Source: Bacteroidota bacterium (lineage in GTDB: Bacteria > Bacteroidota > Bacteroidia > Chitinophagales > LD1). From it: a stretch of 64,000 nucleotides of DNA. The translations under genes were made by a program, and so were the position numbers. The stretch spans positions 62,001 through 126,000 of the forward strand of contig CANJLD010000002.1 in NCBI GenBank assembly GCA_947475165.1, read 5' to 3'. The notes beneath the pieces were generated by a model, which was given only the letters and a program-made list of their open reading frames with translations, searched no databases and was not told where the DNA came from. Each line of letters opens with the position of its first letter. Positions within the stretch are counted from its first letter, which is position 1. Positions 60,400 through 64,000 of the stretch are shown here, piece after piece.

Positions 60400-62904
60400 C
60401 TATTCCTGAAAGTAAACCCGCTTAACACGAGCTGAAATACCGGTGAGCATTTCGTAAGCAATTGTTTCTGCTGCTTCGGCTACTTCTTCTACCGTTGGGT
60501 TTTCGCCAAACACAATTACGTCATCGCCTTCCTTTGCATTCAATCCGGTGATGTCGAGCATGGTCATATCCATACACACATTGCCGATTACCGGTACAAG
60601 TTTTCCATTCACTAACATTCGTCCGACTTTGTTCGAAAGCTTTCGGCTTAAACCATCGGCATAACCGATTCCAACAGTGGCAATGGTTTTGTCTTTAGAA
60701 ACTTTTCCTACTCTGCCATAACCAACGGTGTCGCCTTTCTTTACATGCTTGATTTGCGAGATGGTTGTTTTAAGTGTAGAAACATTCATCAGTTTGCCTT
60801 CTACTTTCAGTGATGAATCAATGCCATATAAACCAATACCGAGGCGAACCATATCGAATTGCGATTTGGTGTGGCGCGTAATGCCATTGCTGTTTAAAAT
60901 GTGGTGGAGAATTTTGTAGTCGAACTCATTGCAAACCATTTTGCTCATGGTTTCAAAATTTTTGATTTGTTCTTTGGTGAACTCGTCATACGCTTTGTCC
61001 TCACTAGCAGCCAGGTGCGAAAACACCGAAGCAATTTGAAAATGGTGATTTGATTTGATGCGCTCTATTAATTCAGGAATTTCATCTTTAGTAAAACCGA
61101 GCCGGTTCATCCCTGTCTCCAGTTCGAGATGAATTTTGTATTTACTGTCATCACCATTTCGCAGTAGCGCAAGCACTTCCGAAAACCGATCGTGTAAACT
61201 CAATGAATAAATTTCCGGTTCAAGATTGTAATGAATCATAGTTTCAAAACTCCGCTGCTCGGGGTTCATCACCATAATAGGAAGCGTGATTCCATTTTTA
61301 CGCAACTCTACTCCTTCATCGGCATAGGCCACTGCCAGATAATCAACGCGCGCAAATTGCAACTGGTTGGCAATTTCAAAACTTCCGCTGCCATAGCTGA
61401 AAGCTTTTACCATAGCCATAATTTTTGTTTCAGGTTTCAGCAGCGATTGATACACCTTTAAATTATGTGTAAGCGCGTTGAGATTAATTTCGAGAACTGT
61501 CTCATGCGCTTTCTTTTCCAGAAATTTTCCGATTACCTCGAACCGGAACTTGCGCGCGCCTTTCAATAAAATTACTTCGTTGTTGAACGTTGACGAATCG
61601 AGTTGCTTTAAAAAATCATCGGTGCCTTCATACGTTTCAACTTGCAGTGATTCATTTTTTTCAAACAGTTTTTTCTGCCGGTTAAGCGAAGTGCCTATTC
61701 CTATTAACCTGTTCACTTTGCTTTCTTCTAACAACGCTCCAACTTCTGAATACAAATCAATCTCTCCTCTCCCGCTTTGCAAAATATCAGAAAGAATCAC
61801 TGTCTTTTTTGGATGTTGATTCTGTTGCTTCAAAAAATCTATCGCAATTTTCAGTGAGCCTATATCCGAATTGTAGGTGTCGTTAATCAACGAACAATTA
61901 TTAATCGCATCGCGCATTTCCAGCCGCATCTGAATACCGGTAAGGTGTTTCATGCGCTCGCGTATCACTGAAAAATCTTTTCCGAGATATAACATTACAC
62001 AGACACAATGAATCGCATTTTCTACGCTCGCTTTATCGGCAAACGGAATATCGAAATCCAATTCTTTATTTTGGTAGATGCAATGAATAAACGAGCGATT
62101 ATCTTTTTGCATCGCACTCGTTACCTGCACATCAGCTTCGCCACTCATACTCCAGCTCATCGCCTTCACCGGTTCATCGCGGAAAGAATTTATCTCGCCT
62201 AAACTTTGATTAATATCGGGATAGTCTTTACTGTAAATCAGCACATCGCATTTGCTGAAAAGAGTGAGTTTCTCTTTTGTTTTGTGCTTTATATTCAGAA
62301 AGCCTTCACTATGTGCTTCGCCCACATTGGTGAGCACGCCTATTGACGGACGAATAATTTTTTCGAGCTTCTGCATCTCGTCCGGTTCCGAAATTCCGGC
62401 TTCGAAAATACCGAGCGTGTTTTCGTTATTGATTAACCAAAGCGAAAGCGGAACACCCACCTGCGAATTATAACTCTTCGGGTTGCGGACAATGTTGTAA
62501 TCTTCATGCAGCAATTGATAGAGCCATTCTTTTACAATTGTTTTCCCGTTGCTGCCGGTAATGCCTATAACCGGTAAACTGAATTTGCTGCGATGGTTGC
62601 CTGCCAATTTTTGCAAAGCGGTAATGGCATCCTTTACCAAAACAAAATTGGCCTCCGAAAAATTTTCGGTGTTCTGTTCTTTGGTAACCACAAAATTGCG
62701 GACACCTTTTTTGTATAGCTCCTCTATGTAATGGTGCCCGTCTAGCTTCTGTCCGCCCAATGCAAAAAACAAAGTTTGCGCGGGATGAATGAGTTTGCGC
62801 GAATCAAGCAGTAACTCGTTTACAGAAGTTTCTTTCTTGTTCTTCGACAACAATTTTCCGCCAACTGCTTTTACTACCTCCGCTATTTTGTACTCCGTCT
62901 TCAT
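60400..62904 (-). CDS. murF-alr: Bifunctional MurF ligase / alanine racemase
   Basis: 834 residues. N-terminal half (~1-450): MurF, with ITGSNGKTIVKEWL P-loop and NDTYNSDIGSLKIA. C-terminal half: alanine racemase with PLP lysine in MAMVKAFSYGSG and the catalytic Tyr region GDTVGYGRVG. It makes D-Ala and adds D-Ala-D-Ala to UDP-MurNAc-tripeptide in peptidoglycan synthesis. This fusion is characteristic of Bacteroidota. Confidence 0.96.
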   Translation of the reverse strand: MKTEYKIAEVVKAVGGKLLSKNKKETSVNELLLDSRKLIHPAQTLFFALGGQKLDGHHYIEELYKKGVRNFVVTKEQNTENFSEANFVLVKDAITALQKLAGNHRSKFSLPVIGITGSNGKTIVKEWLYQLLHEDYNIVRNPKSYNSQVGVPLSLWLINNENTLGIFEAGISEPDEMQKLEKIIRPSIGVLTNVGEAHSEGFLNIKHKTKEKLTLFSKCDVLIYSKDYPDINQSLGEINSFRDEPVKAMSWSMSGEADVQVTSAMQKDNRSFIHCIYQNKELDFDIPFADKASVENAIHCVCVMLYLGKDFSVIRERMKHLTGIQMRLEMRDAINNCSLINDTYNSDIGSLKIAIDFLKQQNQHPKKTVILSDILQSGRGEIDLYSEVGALLEESKVNRLIGIGTSLNRQKKLFEKNESLQVETYEGTDDFLKQLDSSTFNNEVILLKGARKFRFEVIGKFLEKKAHETVLEINLNALTHNLKVYQSLLKPETKIMAMVKAFSYGSGSFEIANQLQFARVDYLAVAYADEGVELRKNGITLPIMVMNPEQRSFETMIHYNLEPEIYSLSLHDRFSEVLALLRNGDDSKYKIHLELETGMNRLGFTKDEIPELIERIKSNHHFQIASVFSHLAASEDKAYDEFTKEQIKNFETMSKMVCNEFDYKILHHILNSNGITRHTKSQFDMVRLGIGLYGIDSSLKVEGKLMNVSTLKTTISQIKHVKKGDTVGYGRVGKVSKDKTIATVGIGYADGLSRKLSNKVGRMLVNGKLVPVIGNVCMDMTMLDITGLNAKEGDDVIVFGENPTVEEVAEAAETIAYEMLTGISARVKRVYFQE

Positions 62905-62910
62905 CTGTAT

Positions 62911-62989
62911 AAGCCACGAATTACACTAATTCTCACGAATTGTTTTAAAGACAATTTTATCCTTCATGTAAATTCATGTATTTCGTGCA
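62911..62989. repeat. Second GCCACGAATTACAC-type element, 5' of murF-alr
   Basis: AAGCCACGAATTACACTAAT and a partial inverted counterpart CATGTATTTCGTGC at the other end. It fills the gap between divergent murF-alr and the Kir gene. Confidence 0.6.
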
Positions 62990-63003
62990 GTAAAAATTTA
63001 AGC

Positions 63004-63978
63004 ATGAGCAAAATAAGAAACGCTATTGACCGGATGAAAGCCGGTGAAGATATTGGGCTTGACCGCAGCGGACAATCGGGACGACAAAGAACTGTTAATC
63101 CGGATGGCAGCTATAATATGGAGAGAATAACCGGACGTGTGTTCGGAAATTTTAATCCCTTTTATTGGGTTATTACCACTTCGTGGGCACACTATTGGTT
63201 AGTGGTTTTTGGTTTTTATGGGGTAATGAATGTAATGTTTGCCTCTGCCTATTATTTTATTGGCGTTGATCAACTAAGCGGAATGCAGGGTAACGATGCG
63301 TTTACCCAATGGCTGTATTGTTTTTTCTTTTCGGCACAGTCATTCACCACAGTAGGTTACGGAGGAATACATCCGGTAGGAAAACTGGCAAATGTAGTGG
63401 CCACCCTAGAAGCATTCATCGGGTTAATGACTTTTGCATTAGCTACCGGCACGCTATATGGGCGTTTTTCTAAAGCAGTTCCGCGCATTAAGTACAGTAA
63501 AAACATTTTGATTGCACCCTATAGGGATATTACGGCTATGCAATTTATGGTAGCAAATGAAATGGAGACTGCGCTGATGGAGGTAAATGCAAAGGTGAAT
63601 TTAAGCTGGATGGACGAAGATGAAAAAGGTAATCCAATTCGAAGATTTCAGCAGGGAAAACTGGAGTTTGATAAAATTGCCATGTTCCCAACCAGTTGGA
63701 TAATCAATCATCCTATTGATGAGGAAAGTGCGCTCTTTGAAAGATCGTTGGAGGAAATTAAGAAGATGGATTTTGAGGTATTTGTAGTCATCAATGGTTT
63801 TGATGATACCACTTCGCAAACCATTTACAGCCGTCATTCGTTTATTGCCGAGCAGTTTATTTACGGGGCAAAATTCCGCAGGCCGTTTCAGATAAATGAG
63901 GAAGGACGGATTGTAATGGACTTAACCAAGGTGGGCGAATACGATTTGGTGCCGATAGAAAAGCAACTGACGGCTTAA
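63004..63978 (+). CDS. Inward-rectifier (KirBac-type) potassium channel
   Basis: 324 residues. Two TM helices (WAHYWLVVFGFYGVMNVMFA; LEAFIGLMTFALATGTLYGR) flank a pore with the selectivity filter TVGYG. The cytoplasmic IRK domain follows (ILIAPYRDITAMQFMVANEM; MFPTSWIINHPIDEESALF). Moves K+ across the inner membrane, gated by cytoplasmic ligands. The window ends 22 bp after its stop. Confidence 0.94.
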   Translation: MSKIRNAIDRMKAGEDIGLDRSGQSGRQRTVNPDGSYNMERITGRVFGNFNPFYWVITTSWAHYWLVVFGFYGVMNVMFASAYYFIGVDQLSGMQGNDAFTQWLYCFFFSAQSFTTVGYGGIHPVGKLANVVATLEAFIGLMTFALATGTLYGRFSKAVPRIKYSKNILIAPYRDITAMQFMVANEMETALMEVNAKVNLSWMDEDEKGNPIRRFQQGKLEFDKIAMFPTSWIINHPIDEESALFERSLEEIKKMDFEVFVVINGFDDTTSQTIYSRHSFIAEQFIYGAKFRRPFQINEEGRIVMDLTKVGEYDLVPIEKQLTA

Positions 63979-64000
63979 ACTTTGCAGCCGGAAGAATTTG

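Overview
This is chromosomal DNA from a member of the Bacteroidota, probably a free-living Sphingobacteriia/Chitinophagia-like lineage. The evidence is the gene content. Several secreted proteins end in type IX secretion (T9SS) sorting domains. There is a PorP/SprF-type protein, a SprB-repeat adhesin, a fused MurF-alanine racemase, a type III pantothenate kinase, an M61 peptidase and a CNNM/CBS protein. Start codons lack clear Shine-Dalgarno sites, and some genes have a TATTTTCG or TATTTTTG box just upstream, as in the Bacteroidota -7 element. I see no rRNA, tRNA, CRISPR or prophage.

Layout. 1-3.5 kb: the 3' end of a secreted CocE-like hydrolase, adk, obg and a TonB-like protein. 3.5-4.4 kb: a 21-bp repeat array leading into a small HTH/coiled-coil gene. 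4.4-18.6 kb: metabolic and envelope genes (EamA transporter, RidA, a partial 3-hydroxyacyl-CoA dehydrogenase, polysaccharide deacetylase, FemAB-like transferase, PorP/SprF, an Npt-type carrier with HEAT repeats plus a cyclic-nucleotide-binding protein, M29 aminopeptidase, T9SS esterase, TerB, RluA). 18.7-28.4 kb: a 1486-residue SprB-type adhesin, an oxidoreductase, an M61 peptidase, an SRPBCC protein, a TauE/SafE permease and an SDR-type protein. 28.4-33.1 kb: a likely operon CapA-CoaX-OMP-LptC. 33.1-35.5 kb: palindromic repeats, a possible small RNA, an unknown gene and a second 21-bp array with its own HTH gene. 35.5-41.3 kb: secreted T9SS proteins and an attC-like site. 41.3-49.7 kb: an outer-membrane barrel, a DUF559 nuclease gene inside inverted repeats, and a minus-strand operon flippase-dut-nucleotidyltransferase-TPR-DUF4292-EnvC. 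49.8-64 kb: two MORN proteins flanking rnhB, YbhN, ScpA, RecQ, CNNM, a frameshifted collagen-like protein, MurF-Alr and a Kir channel.

The most interesting content is not the housekeeping genes. (1) Two unrelated loci (3538-4378 and 34655-35463) share one architecture: degenerate 21-bp tandem units arranged as two opposed sub-arrays, with a different consensus at each locus, directly in front of a small HTH gene. (2) A DUF559 endonuclease-like gene (42457-42852) is bracketed by inverted copies of a palindromic repeat. The same repeat occurs elsewhere in the window as short inverted pairs without a gene, which looks like an autonomous/non-autonomous mobile repeat system. (3) Degenerate 7-bp (sometimes 8-bp) tandem repeats sit at many gene boundaries and in several cases encode the signal peptide itself. 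(4) There is an attC-like folded site at 40971-41105.
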